Origin: Hyphomicrobium sp.
GTDB lineage: Bacteria; Pseudomonadota; Alphaproteobacteria; Rhizobiales; Hyphomicrobiaceae
NCBI GenBank assembly: GCA_002928515.1
Contig: PERI01000004.1
Coordinates: 186,001 to 250,000, forward strand
Length of the DNA stretch: 64,000 bases
Reading direction: 5' to 3'
Position numbers and translations under genes: made by a program. The notes under the pieces are model-generated. The model was given only the letters and a program-made list of their open reading frames with translations. It was not told where the DNA came from and made no database searches. Position 1 is the first letter of the stretch. Every line of letters begins with the position of its first letter. Below are positions 8,201-17,817 of this stretch, in pieces.

Positions 8201-9850
8201 TTCGGGGCAAACCCAAGTGATGTTTTGGCTAGGATCCTTGATATCGCAGGTTTTGCAGTGGACGCAGTTTTGCGCATTGATTTGGAAACGCGCATTGCCC
8301 TGACTATCGCGCACCACCTCATAAACGCCTGCCGGGCAATAGCGCTGCGCGGGCTCGGCGTATTCCGGCAAGTTTACGTCAATCGGGATGCTGGGGTCCG
8401 TCAGCTTCAAATGGACGGGCTGATTTTCTTCGTGATTGGTCGCCGAGAACGACAGGTTGGTAAGCTTGTCGAACGTCAACTTGCCATCGGGTTTGGGATA
8501 GTCGATCGGCTCGTAATCGCTGGCCCGACCGGTCGCTTCGGCATCGGTTTTGCCGTGTCGTAGCGTGTAGCCAAGTCCAATGCCGGTGATCACGGTATTG
8601 AGCCAAAGGTCTGTGCCGCCGAGCGCAATGCCTGCAACCGTGCCAAAGCGCGACCAATACGGTTTCATATTGCGGACTTGTTTCAAGTCCTGCGCGATAT
8701 CACCACGACGCACTTCGCGTTCATAGTCATCCAGCGTATCGTGTGCGCGACCCTCTGCAATAGCTTCGAACGCTGCATCGGCGGCGGCAATGCCCGACAA
8801 CATCGCGTTATGACTGCCCTTGATGCGCGGTAGATTGACCATACCAGCGGCGCAACCCAATAGCGCGCCGCCCGGGAACACCAGATCCGGCATCGACTGC
8901 CAGCCACCCTCGGTAATCGCGCGCGCCCCGTAGGAAATGCGCTTGCCGCCTTCGAATACATCACGGATCGCGGGATGTGTCTTGAAACGTTGGAACTCGT
9001 CATAGGGTGAGAGGTATGGGTTTGCGTAATTCAAATGAACCACGAAACCGACGGAGACGAGATTATCTCCATAATGATACAAGAACGAACCGCCGCCTGT
9101 TCGATTGTCTAAGGGCCAACCGAACGAATGCTGCACTAGACCGCGCTGATGTTTGTCGGGTGCGACTTGCCAAAGTTCCTTCAAGCCGATGCCGTATTTC
9201 TGCGGCTCATGATCTTTGTCGAGTTCGAATTTTTTAATCAGACCTTTCGACAGTGAACCGCGCGCGCCTTCGCCAAACAATGTATATTTGGCTCTGAGTT
9301 CCATGCCGCGCACAAAGCTCTCGGTGGGTTTGCCGTCGCGGCCAACACCCATGTCTCCGGTGGCGACGCCCACGACAGCACCTTTGTCGTCGTAGAGAAC
9401 CTCAGCGGCGGCAAAGCCTGGGTAGATTTCGACGCCGAGTTCGGCAGCTTGTTCGCCCAGCCATTTGCAGACCGCGCCGAGGCTGACAATGTAGTTGCCG
9501 TGATTTTTCATCAGTGGCGGCATTGGCCAATTGGGTAGGCGGACTTCTCCGGCTGGGCCAAGCACTAGGAATTTGTCTTCCGTGACAGGCGTGTCGATGG
9601 GTGCGCCTTTTTCTTGCCAGTCTGGAATCAGGCGATTGAGGCCAATCGGATCTATGACTGCGCCGGACAGAATATGTGCGCCGACTTCCGAGCCTTTTTC
9701 GACGACGAGAACTGAAAGTTCAGTCCCCTTTTCGATGGCGTTCTGTTTGAGGCGAATGGCGGCTGAAAGCCCTGCTGGCCCAGCGCCGACGATCACGACA
9801 TCGAAGTCCATGGCTTCCCGCGGCGGCAGGTCAGCGGTCGTTTCTGTCAT
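8168..9850 (-). CDS. etfQO: electron transfer flavoprotein-ubiquinone oxidoreductase
   Basis: This 560-residue membrane-associated flavoprotein passes electrons from ETF (from fatty acid and amino acid dehydrogenases) to ubiquinone. It has an N-terminal FAD-binding GAGPAGLSAAIRL motif, GSEVGAHILSGAV, and the C-terminal 4Fe-4S site with four cysteines: one in CPAGVYEV and three in CVHCKTCDIKDP, followed by the hallmark WVCPEGGGGPNY. Length is normal. The last ten codons belong to the 85-bp tandem array, which leaves the reading frame and C-terminus intact. The gene stands divergent from the uracil-DNA glycosylase gene. etfA and etfB are not in the window. Confidence 0.96.
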   Translation of the reverse strand: MTETTADLPPREAMDFDVVIVGAGPAGLSAAIRLKQNAIEKGTELSVLVVEKGSEVGAHILSGAVIDPIGLNRLIPDWQEKGAPIDTPVTEDKFLVLGPAGEVRLPNWPMPPLMKNHGNYIVSLGAVCKWLGEQAAELGVEIYPGFAAAEVLYDDKGAVVGVATGDMGVGRDGKPTESFVRGMELRAKYTLFGEGARGSLSKGLIKKFELDKDHEPQKYGIGLKELWQVAPDKHQRGLVQHSFGWPLDNRTGGGSFLYHYGDNLVSVGFVVHLNYANPYLSPYDEFQRFKTHPAIRDVFEGGKRISYGARAITEGGWQSMPDLVFPGGALLGCAAGMVNLPRIKGSHNAMLSGIAAADAAFEAIAEGRAHDTLDDYEREVRRGDIAQDLKQVRNMKPYWSRFGTVAGIALGGTDLWLNTVITGIGLGYTLRHGKTDAEATGRASDYEPIDYPKPDGKLTFDKLTNLSFSATNHEENQPVHLKLTDPSIPIDVNLPEYAEPAQRYCPAGVYEVVRDSQGNARFQINAQNCVHCKTCDIKDPSQNITWVCPEGGGGPNYAGM

Positions 9851-10001
9851 TCAATTTCCCGCAATGGTGATAATTGTTCACTTTCCCGATTAGGTCGCTT
9901 GAACCCAAGCGTCAAGCAAAGCCCGACCAAGTTTATCCTTTTGCTGCGTTCGCATGTGGGAGCGTGCATTTTTTGGCTGCTCGGCTTAAAGCTTGTCCGT
10001 C

Positions 10002-10901
10002 ATGACCGAACCTCGTTTTGATTTGGATATTTTCCGCATTATCGACTGGTACAAGGCTGCTGGCGTCGATGCCGCGCTCGATGATTTGCCGGTTGATTGG
10101 TTGGCCCGTGGGCCTGCGGCACCCGGACAAGGCTTTGCGTGGCCCGATCGCCAGCACGTCCCGACCGACTCCGCCCCCAATGCACATGCTCCGATGCCTC
10201 GAATGGAGGCGCTCAGTGTAGCCCCAATCAAGCTGGCGCAAAAAAGTTCCCCATCGCAAGAGACGTCGAGTGTCCGTCCACAAACGCCGCTCGCGGCTAG
10301 CGAAGCCGAAACTGAGGCACGTCGGATCGCAGCAACGGCACCTACTCTGGCGGCGCTCGAAGTCGCGCTGCGCGGGTTCAATGGCTGTAGTTTGAAGGCA
10401 ACCGCAAAAAATTTGTGTTTCTATCGGGGCGCTGAAACGGCTCGCATCATGCTGATTGGTGAAGCTCCCGGACGCGATGAAGATCTGGAAGGCAAACCAT
10501 TCGTTGGGCGCGCAGGGCAACTGCTCGATAAAATGCTCGCAGCTATCGGTCTTTCAGAATCTGATGTGCACATTACCAACGTTGTGTATTGGCGCCCGCC
10601 AGGCAACCGCACGCCGACTCCGCAAGAAGCTTTGGCGTGTCGTCCATTTCTTGAGCGACAAATGACGTTGGTTCGACCGGAGATTGTCGTCGCACTCGGC
10701 GGCTCTGCGGCGAAAGAGGTTCTGGGCATTAGTGAAGGCATTATGAAATTGCGTGGCAAGTGGCGAACTGTTCAGGTTGGCAGCAACACGGTGACGTCGA
10801 TTGCGACACTTCATCCCGCCTATCTGCTCCGAACGCCTGCGGCAAAGCAGCTTGTTTGGTCAGACCTTATCCAGATCAAGAAAAAGCTAGGTTCTGTGTA
10901 G
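10002..10901 (+). CDS. uracil-DNA glycosylase, family 4 (alphaproteobacterial subgroup)
   Basis: The 299-residue protein removes uracil from DNA to start base-excision repair. The UDG core (from about residue 130) shows LIGEAPGRDEDLEGKPFVGRAGQLLDKML (motif 1 and uracil pocket), ITNVVYWRPPGNRTPTPQE and HPAYLLR (motif 2). An N-terminal region of about 110 residues rich in Pro/Ala/Ser is not part of the core. The [4Fe-4S] ligands of classic family-4 enzymes are incomplete: the first CxxC site is reduced to one Cys (FNGCSLKATA), and the Cys before RPPGNR is Trp. I recall this as usual in Rhizobiales homologues, so it marks a subgroup rather than damage. ATG 10002 is preferred to TTG 9993; neither has a strong Shine-Dalgarno. 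Confidence 0.87.
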   Translation: MTEPRFDLDIFRIIDWYKAAGVDAALDDLPVDWLARGPAAPGQGFAWPDRQHVPTDSAPNAHAPMPRMEALSVAPIKLAQKSSPSQETSSVRPQTPLAASEAETEARRIAATAPTLAALEVALRGFNGCSLKATAKNLCFYRGAETARIMLIGEAPGRDEDLEGKPFVGRAGQLLDKMLAAIGLSESDVHITNVVYWRPPGNRTPTPQEALACRPFLERQMTLVRPEIVVALGGSAAKEVLGISEGIMKLRGKWRTVQVGSNTVTSIATLHPAYLLRTPAAKQLVWSDLIQIKKKLGSV

Positions 10902-11063
10902 GTTATATTTTTTACCAATGCAGAAAGAAGGACGCAGAATAGATGTTGTTTTCTGAAATCCATAAAAGTTTACGGGCCGGGTAAACGGCTTTCAAAAGCC
11001 CCGTGCGTAGGTTCGCGCCAGCTTCACATAGGGTGGGGCCAAAAAAGTACTGATGCGCACCAC

Positions 11064-11585
11064 ATGAAAAACGGTCTTGTATATCTTCGCCCGACACAAT
11101 TGGCATACGTTCGCGTTGTAGGGCCCTACGATCAGTCTATCCCTGAAGCTTGGGACAAACTGCTCGGCTGGATTGATAAGAATGGGCTGAACTCGCCCAT
11201 TGGCCGTGGCTATGGTTTAGCGCGCGATAATCCGGCGCGGGTTGCGGCAGACAAGTGCCGATACGATGCTTGCATTCAAGTGATGCCAGCTTTCGAAGAA
11301 AAGGCGATGCGCGAAATCGGTGTCATCACTTTGCCGCCAGGTCCTTACACGCGGCGTCGCCAGTCGGGTTGCTATAGTGAGCTTCATAATCAAATACCGA
11401 CCATGCATCAGTCCATCAAAATGCCAACCGGATTGCGTCTCGATGACAATCGTCCGCTGGTTACGATTTTCTTGGATGATCCGCATCTGCGAGACGTGAA
11501 AGATCTGCGCGCCGACATTTGCCTGCCGGTCTCCGTGATGGCAGCCCGTGAGCGTGCAAAACACGGTGCGAGCAAAGCCGCCTGA
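11064..11585 (+). CDS. GyrI-like / AraC effector-binding domain protein
   Basis: This 173-residue protein consists of a single GyrI-like small-molecule-binding domain, the fold of the E. coli gyrase inhibitor SbmC and of the C-terminal domain of Rob/BmrR regulators. Features: the LAYVRVVGPYDQSIPEAWDKLLGWI start, then GRGYGLARDNPARV and KCRYDACIQV, typical of the second half of the fold. No DNA-binding helix-turn-helix precedes it, so it is a standalone ligand-binding or gyrase-interacting protein rather than a transcription factor. The ligand is unknown. It lies alone between the uracil-DNA glycosylase gene and moaB on the same strand, with 160 bases upstream. Confidence 0.8.
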   Translation: MKNGLVYLRPTQLAYVRVVGPYDQSIPEAWDKLLGWIDKNGLNSPIGRGYGLARDNPARVAADKCRYDACIQVMPAFEEKAMREIGVITLPPGPYTRRRQSGCYSELHNQIPTMHQSIKMPTGLRLDDNRPLVTIFLDDPHLRDVKDLRADICLPVSVMAARERAKHGASKAA

Positions 11586-11665
11586 TCAATTTCTCCCTCT
11601 GGACGTGGTGCCTTTCGCGGGTGAAAGTACAGTCATAACTTGTCCAGGCTTGATGGATGCGCGCG

Positions 11666-12211
11666 ATGGCTGGAATTGACGAAAGCCGAGTTTTCATCCC
11701 GTTGCGCATTTGCGTCCTGTCCGTTTCAGACACGCGCACGGTTGCAGAAGATAAATCCGGCGATCTGCTATCTAAAATGATTTCTGAAGCAGGCCACAGC
11801 ATTGCGTCACGCGCTTTGGTTAAAGATGATATCGCCAGCATTCGCGATACGGTTGAACGCTGGATCGACGATCCTGAGATCGATTGCGTTATTTCAACGG
11901 GTGGAACAGGATTTACCGGGCGCGATGTAACGCCGGAAGCGATCAAACCTCTCTTTGAAAAAGAGATCGAAGGTTTCGCAATTCTGTTTCACACGCTGTC
12001 TTTCGCAAAAGTCGGCACGTCCACGATCCAATCTCGCGCATGTGCTGGCGTTGCGCGCGGGACATATATTTTCTGCTTGCCGGGATCGCCTGGTGCCTGC
12101 CGAGACGCTTGGGACGGCATATTGAAATTTCAATTGGATGCGCGACATCGGCCGTGCAACTTCGTTGAGATCATGCCGAGGCTTGAAGAGCATCGTCGGC
12201 CGAAATCTTAG
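11666..12211 (+). CDS. moaB: molybdenum cofactor biosynthesis protein MoaB (molybdopterin adenylyltransferase family)
   Basis: The 181-residue product belongs to the MoaB/Mog family, which adenylates molybdopterin before molybdenum insertion. The substrate-binding STGGTGFTGRDVTPEA segment and the LPGSPGACRDAWD segment are the family hallmarks; ICVLSVSDTRTVAEDKSGDLL forms the first strand and loop. Length is normal. A start three codons upstream (11657) is possible. It converges on the DUF2064 gene with 8 bases between stops. No other molybdenum cofactor gene is near, so it is a solitary member of the pathway here. Confidence 0.92.
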   Translation: MAGIDESRVFIPLRICVLSVSDTRTVAEDKSGDLLSKMISEAGHSIASRALVKDDIASIRDTVERWIDDPEIDCVISTGGTGFTGRDVTPEAIKPLFEKEIEGFAILFHTLSFAKVGTSTIQSRACAGVARGTYIFCLPGSPGACRDAWDGILKFQLDARHRPCNFVEIMPRLEEHRRPKS

Positions 12212-12219
12212 CTTGATAC

Positions 12220-12861
12220 TCAAAACGCGCGAGTAGGCAGAATGCGGCGACCGATCATGTGTCGCATCGCTTGAAGGTCGGCTTGTTCATCAACGTCGCT
12301 ATGAACGCCAAGCAGCACGAGTGAGTGACCTGCCAAATTGGCGCGCGTATCAGAGAGTGTATGTTCGGTTGACCACCGCACATTGTCAAAAACTCGTGGT
12401 GTTCGTGGGCAACGCTTCAGTCCGACCAGCCAATATCCGCCGTCACGCGAAGGCCCAAGGACTGCATCGTGCGATCCCAGCGCCTCAAATGCACTGGCAA
12501 TATCGCTGGGCATCACACTGGGACTATCGGTACCGATCACAACCACGGGACCGCGCCCGCATTTGTGGGTCACGCGTTGCAGGCGTTGACCGAGATCGCC
12601 GCCACCTTGCGATATCCGCGCCGCTTTGTTGGGCAACATTCGGCTTGCCGTTGCCATGTCTGGACTGACAGCGAGTACGGTTATCCATCGCGGATCGTTT
12701 GCTAGCCTTGCGACTAGGGATGTCAGCATGTTGCGATAGGCGGCGGTTGCTGAAACAGAACCGATGCCTTTTGCAAGCCGCGTTTTCACGCGACCTGCTA
12801 TTGGCTCTTTGACCATGATGATGAGGCGCGGCGCGAACGAACGAATATTTTGCTGCCGCAT
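12220..12861 (-). CDS. TIGR04282 / DUF2064 family glycosyltransferase-like protein (arsenosugar type)
   Basis: The 213-residue protein has the nucleotidyl/glycosyl-transferase A fold of the DUF2064 family: IIMVKEPIAGRVKTRLAKGIG at the N-terminus, VVVIGTDSPSVMPSDI (the TDSP metal-binding motif) and LGPSRDGGYWLVGL. The family is often called arsenosugar biosynthesis glycosyltransferase because of its association with ArsM/ArsS genes, but it also occurs without them. Here it is third in a minus-strand set with the TIGR04283-type transferase (13872-14573) and an MBL hydrolase between. Only 6 bases separate it from the MBL gene. No arsM or arsS is visible nearby, so an arsenic role is not supported. 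Confidence 0.85.
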   Translation of the reverse strand: MRQQNIRSFAPRLIIMVKEPIAGRVKTRLAKGIGSVSATAAYRNMLTSLVARLANDPRWITVLAVSPDMATASRMLPNKAARISQGGGDLGQRLQRVTHKCGRGPVVVIGTDSPSVMPSDIASAFEALGSHDAVLGPSRDGGYWLVGLKRCPRTPRVFDNVRWSTEHTLSDTRANLAGHSLVLLGVHSDVDEQADLQAMRHMIGRRILPTRAF

Positions 12862-12867
12862 GTGTGG

Positions 12868-13830
12868 TTACGCGACCGGTACGAAGGCGTAACCGTCGCC
12901 ATCTTTTTCAATCGTTCCGGCGCCTGGAACGCCGTAGTGGTAGCCGGTCATAATCGCTTTTTCTGCGATCATGAGTTCGAAGAACTTGCGACGGTTGGCT
13001 TCGGCCGCTATGGCATCGCCGTCGAACGCAACATGCCAGTGCGGATTGCGCGCAAATAGAGCAGGAATGTTGGTGATATCGGCCAAGACAAACAATTGCT
13101 CTGCGCCTGATCCTAACTGATACACCGTGTGTCCCGGCGTGTGACCGTGGGCTGCGTGCGCGCGAATGCCAGGCAAGGCTTCGGCTCCAGCTTCAACCTG
13201 ACGCACATTCTTCCAAGTTGGGAAGGTCGCCTGGATGCGTTTGGCTAAACCGTGATTGGCTTCAGGCAGCTTGGTGAAAACCGATTCATCGGTCCAAAAC
13301 TTGTATTCTGCGGCAGGCAAGACGATTTCCGCGTTAGGATACACTTGAGCGTTGGTATCCTTTTCCATCAGACCGAAAATATGATCGGGATGGAAATGCG
13401 TGACGATAATTGTCGAGATGGTTTTGGGATCGATACCTGCTGCTTGCATATTGGTTGCAAGTTTGCCCGCATTCGGCGAGAGCTGGCCACCGGTGCCCGC
13501 GTCAAACATGACGATCTTGCCTTGAATTTTCGCGAACGTGACCGTGAACGGGATCGTGAGTTTGTCTTCTGGCAAACCTGCTGCTTTGAGTGCCGATTTG
13601 GTATCTTCGACGCTGGCGTTTTTGATAAAGCCTGGATCGTGCGGCTTTTCCCAGTAGCCATCGAACACCGTTGTTACTTCGATGTCGCCAACTTTGAATG
13701 TGTGGAAACCTTTAGCTGCTGCCTCTTCGGCAATGGCCGAAGGAATGATCGCAAAGTTGCCGACAGCTCCCAGCGCTGCACTTGCAGCCGCAGCGGAAAC
13801 AACCACCTCGCGGCGGGACAATTTATACAT
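12868..13830 (-). CDS. Tat-exported metallo-beta-lactamase-fold hydrolase
   Basis: This 320-residue protein opens with a twin-arginine signal (MYKLSRREVVVSAAAASAALGA..., cleavage probably after about residue 34), so it is exported folded to the periplasm. The MBL zinc motif is VTHFHPDHIFG; a second metal-site region is AAHGHTPGHTVYQ, then VLADIT and GYHYGVPGAG. It fits the group of periplasmic MBL-fold hydrolases annotated as quorum-quenching-lactonase-like, but the substrate is unknown. AAGGAG 6 bases before ATG is a strong ribosome-binding site. It lies between the two sugar-transfer-type genes on the same strand, 41 bases after one and 6 before the other, so the three probably form an operon. 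Confidence 0.88.
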   Translation of the reverse strand: MYKLSRREVVVSAAAASAALGAVGNFAIIPSAIAEEAAAKGFHTFKVGDIEVTTVFDGYWEKPHDPGFIKNASVEDTKSALKAAGLPEDKLTIPFTVTFAKIQGKIVMFDAGTGGQLSPNAGKLATNMQAAGIDPKTISTIIVTHFHPDHIFGLMEKDTNAQVYPNAEIVLPAAEYKFWTDESVFTKLPEANHGLAKRIQATFPTWKNVRQVEAGAEALPGIRAHAAHGHTPGHTVYQLGSGAEQLFVLADITNIPALFARNPHWHVAFDGDAIAAEANRRKFFELMIAEKAIMTGYHYGVPGAGTIEKDGDGYAFVPVA

Positions 13831-13871
13831 CGGAACTCCTTATTTTATTTCGCGGTGTTTAAGGGCTGACG

Positions 13872-14573
13872 TTACGTCTTAGCCCGACCGTATATACGTA
13901 CGATTGTGCGAGCCGGTAGCCCCACGCCGTATAGTGCAAGACAAATTTGATTGCGCAGTGAGCGCGCCAAATAGCCATCGCGTTTGTAACGCTCTGCCGA
14001 TGTTGTCGCGAGACTGTCAAACTGCGCGATGCGTCGGCGTCCAAGGCGATGGACGAGATCAATATCTTCCATGATCGGCAAATCTTTGTAACCACCGATC
14101 TCGTCGAACAGGCGGCGCGATATCAGCAGCCCTTGATCGCCATAGGGAAGTGCGAGCAACGCGCAGCGCAGCCGCACCATCGCTTCTAAAAGTCTGGGTT
14201 TCAGTCCACGATCGTTGAGGCGGAATTTAAAAACGGCTGCAGCGTCGGGGCGATCTTTGCGTTCGATTTGACGCATAAACGACAGGACTTCTTGTTCCCA
14301 GCCTTCTTGCAGAACGGTGTCGGCATGGAGAAACAGCAGCCACGGAAACCGCGCTGCTTGCGCGCCGCAGGCCAGTTGAGAGCCACGTCCTGTTGGGGCG
14401 TGAAGGATATCGGCCCCTGCAATGTCGGCGATCTCGCTGGTGCGATCTCGCGATCCGCCATCAACGACGATGACTTCTCGGACGATGCCGTCAATGGCGG
14501 CAGGAACGAGCGCCGTCAACGACGCGGCAAGCGTTCGTTCGGCATTCAGGGCGGGAATAATGACCGAGATCAT
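13872..14573 (-). CDS. TIGR04283 family glycosyltransferase (GT2, arsenosugar type)
   Basis: The 233-residue protein is a family-2 glycosyltransferase: ISVIIPALNAERTLAASL at the start, the VIVVDGGSRDRT nucleotide-sugar motif, FLHADTVL (the DXD-like site) and GDQGLLISRRLFDEIGGY..IMEDIDLVHRL. This matches the TIGR04283 group named for arsenosugar biosynthesis, usually paired with TIGR04282, as it is here. It is first in the three-gene minus-strand set with an AGGA ribosome-binding site, and is divergent from the PA0069-type radical SAM gene. The acceptor is unknown. The C-terminus ends in a basic RIYGRAKT. Confidence 0.87.
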   Translation of the reverse strand: MISVIIPALNAERTLAASLTALVPAAIDGIVREVIVVDGGSRDRTSEIADIAGADILHAPTGRGSQLACGAQAARFPWLLFLHADTVLQEGWEQEVLSFMRQIERKDRPDAAAVFKFRLNDRGLKPRLLEAMVRLRCALLALPYGDQGLLISRRLFDEIGGYKDLPIMEDIDLVHRLGRRRIAQFDSLATTSAERYKRDGYLARSLRNQICLALYGVGLPARTIVRIYGRAKT

Positions 14574-14611
14574 GGGACTTTCCTGGCACGGGAGCGAATG
14601 GCCGACAAGCG

Positions 14612-15832
14612 ATGGCTAGCATGTCGCGATGGCATAAAAGTCACAGCTCCGCGTTTTTGTTCTTTATTTGTTCTCATCAGTCTGCTAGAGTTTTCGCAAG
14701 GTTGAGCGCGCTCATTATCAAGGATCGAGTTATTTCCAATCAACAGCCAACAACTTTGATCGACGTGGTATCACACGACTTGCGGCGCGGACGCGGAGCC
14801 TTGTCGAATACGACGGGACGGTTCGAAGCGCAGGCACGGCATGCCTTCGATGACGGCTGGGATAGCCTTGGCGATCTGGATGTTTTCAAGACCGATGTGC
14901 AGGAAGATGCAACGCGCAGCATCATCACCCGCAATGACAGCCCGGATATTTCTTTCGACCGCTCGATCAATCCATACCGAGGGTGCGAGCATGGGTGCAT
15001 TTATTGTTATGCGCGTCCGAGCCACTGTTATCTGGGCCATTCGGCGGGGCTGGATTTTGAGACCAAGCTGTATGCGAAGTCGAATGCTGCGGCCCTGCTC
15101 GAACAGGAACTCGCGGCGAAAAATTATACGCCCGCAACAATCGCGCTCGGTTCTAACACCGATCCTTATCAACCCATCGAGCGCGAGCGGCACATCACGC
15201 GGGGCATTTTAGAAGTGTTAGCGCGCACGCAGCATCCGGTTGGTATCGTGACGAAGTCTGCGTTGGTTGTGCGTGATATCGATATTCTTGGCACTATGGC
15301 AGAGAAAGAGTTGGTACGGGTTGCGATCTCGATCACGACTTTGGATCGGACTGTTGCGCGGACGATGGAGCCGCGTGCCGCAACGCCTGCGAAACGGCTG
15401 GATGCTGTTCGGCAATTGAGTGCTGCAGGTATTCCAGTGACTGTGATGGTTGCGCCGGTTGTGCCGGGGCTCACCGATCATGAAATCGAAACCATTCTTG
15501 AAGCGGCGTATGAAGCGGGCGCTCGGGATGCCGGTTACGTGCTGTTGCGCCTGCCGCACGAGATCAAACAATTGTTCCGTGAATGGTTGTCAGAGGCTTT
15601 TCCTGATCGCGCAGGCCGCGTGATTTCGCTTTTACAGTCGATGCATGGCGGCAAGGATTATGTTGCTGCGTTCGGTCACCGCCAGCGCGGTGGCGGGCCT
15701 TATGCTGACCAGATTGCGCTGCGCTTCAAGCTGGCACGGCAGAGGCTTGGCATGACGGGCGAGCGAAAATCTTTGCGGAAAGATTTGTTTCGCAAGCCCG
15801 TATTACCCGGCGGGCAACTGGCGCTTTTCTAG
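14612..15832 (+). CDS. PA0069 family radical SAM protein (spore-photoproduct-lyase-like)
   Basis: This protein carries the radical SAM cluster motif CEHGCIYC (Cx3Cx2C), preceded by DRSINPYRGC, and ALGSNTDPYQPIE and LRLPHEIKQLF further on; this combination is the PA0069/Rv2578c group, a relative of spore photoproduct lyase. The reaction is unknown. It reads 406 residues from ATG 14612, but the first 30 residues (hydrophobic, Phe/Ser-rich) do not look like the family; TTG 14702, just after AAGG, is a more natural start and would give 376 residues. It is followed by rnhB after 40 bases on the same strand. Sitting among repair genes fits a nucleic-acid substrate, but that is inference. Confidence 0.85.
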   Translation: MASMSRWHKSHSSAFLFFICSHQSARVFARLSALIIKDRVISNQQPTTLIDVVSHDLRRGRGALSNTTGRFEAQARHAFDDGWDSLGDLDVFKTDVQEDATRSIITRNDSPDISFDRSINPYRGCEHGCIYCYARPSHCYLGHSAGLDFETKLYAKSNAAALLEQELAAKNYTPATIALGSNTDPYQPIERERHITRGILEVLARTQHPVGIVTKSALVVRDIDILGTMAEKELVRVAISITTLDRTVARTMEPRAATPAKRLDAVRQLSAAGIPVTVMVAPVVPGLTDHEIETILEAAYEAGARDAGYVLLRLPHEIKQLFREWLSEAFPDRAGRVISLLQSMHGGKDYVAAFGHRQRGGGPYADQIALRFKLARQRLGMTGERKSLRKDLFRKPVLPGGQLALF

Positions 15833-15872
15833 CCCACTTTGACAGCGTGGCATTGGCGGTGATCATGCTTTC

Positions 15873-16505
15873 ATGAAGATCGCCGATTCGCGCATTAAAC
15901 CGACCTTCGAACTGGAAGCTGCCGAGCTGCAATTGGGGTTTGGCCCGGTTGCTGGCGTCGATGAGGCGGGTCGCGGTCCATGGGCCGGGCCCGTTGTGGC
16001 TGCTGCCGTCATCCTTGATCCGAATAAAATTCCAGCCAGCATCGACGATAGCAAAGCGCTGGACGAAGATGCGCGCGCGTTTCTCTACAATCGGATCGTC
16101 AAGGTTGCGGGTATTGGGGTTGGGATTGCCGATGTTGCGCGCATCGACCGCGATAACATTCTTGGCGCAACGCTGTGGGCTATGGGCGAGGCGGTCGCGG
16201 CGCTTGGCGAAAAGCCAAATCTGGTTCTGATCGATGGCAACAAAGCGCCACGTCTGGCCATGCCGACGCGGACCATCGTCAAAGGCGATGCGAAATGCCT
16301 GTCGATTGCGGCAGCTTCGATTATCGCCAAGGTGACACGCGACCGGATGATGATGCAGCTTGCGCGCGAATATCCGGGCTATGGCTTTGAGCGCCACAAA
16401 GGTTACGGAACACCAGAGCACCAAAGTGCCATCAACAAGCTTGGGGTCTGCGATTTGCATCGCCGTTCGTTCAAGCCCGTGCAGCTCGCTCTTGGCTTGC
16501 TGTAG
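15873..16505 (+). CDS. rnhB: ribonuclease HII
   Basis: RNase HII cuts RNA in RNA-DNA hybrids, including single ribonucleotides left in DNA. The 210-residue protein has all the active-site elements: GVDEAGRGPWAGPVVAAAV (Asp-Glu-Gly-Arg-Gly loop), DDSKAL, LIDGNKAPR, KGDAKCLSIAAASIIAKVTRD, and the C-terminal GYGTPEHQSAI. Length is normal. It follows the radical SAM gene by 40 bases and precedes ccrM, a neighbour pair known in other Alphaproteobacteria. The second RNase H (type I, rnhA) is at 31.0 kb. Confidence 0.96.
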   Translation: MKIADSRIKPTFELEAAELQLGFGPVAGVDEAGRGPWAGPVVAAAVILDPNKIPASIDDSKALDEDARAFLYNRIVKVAGIGVGIADVARIDRDNILGATLWAMGEAVAALGEKPNLVLIDGNKAPRLAMPTRTIVKGDAKCLSIAAASIIAKVTRDRMMMQLAREYPGYGFERHKGYGTPEHQSAINKLGVCDLHRRSFKPVQLALGLL

Positions 16506-16527
16506 GCGCACTGTCGAGTTGTCGATA

Positions 16528-17817
<1,290 letters not shown>

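Noticed and set aside
8083-8322. 79-codon minus-strand frame across the ETF-QO end and one repeat
   Set aside because: It overlaps the Fe-S region of ETF-QO in another frame and has no ribosome-binding site; only the frame starting just after the ETF-QO stop was kept as a weak candidate.
13368-13661. Frame with an RSRSRSRS run inside the MBL hydrolase gene
   Set aside because: Off-frame reading of a locally repetitive stretch (cgtgaccgtgaacg...) in a clear real gene.
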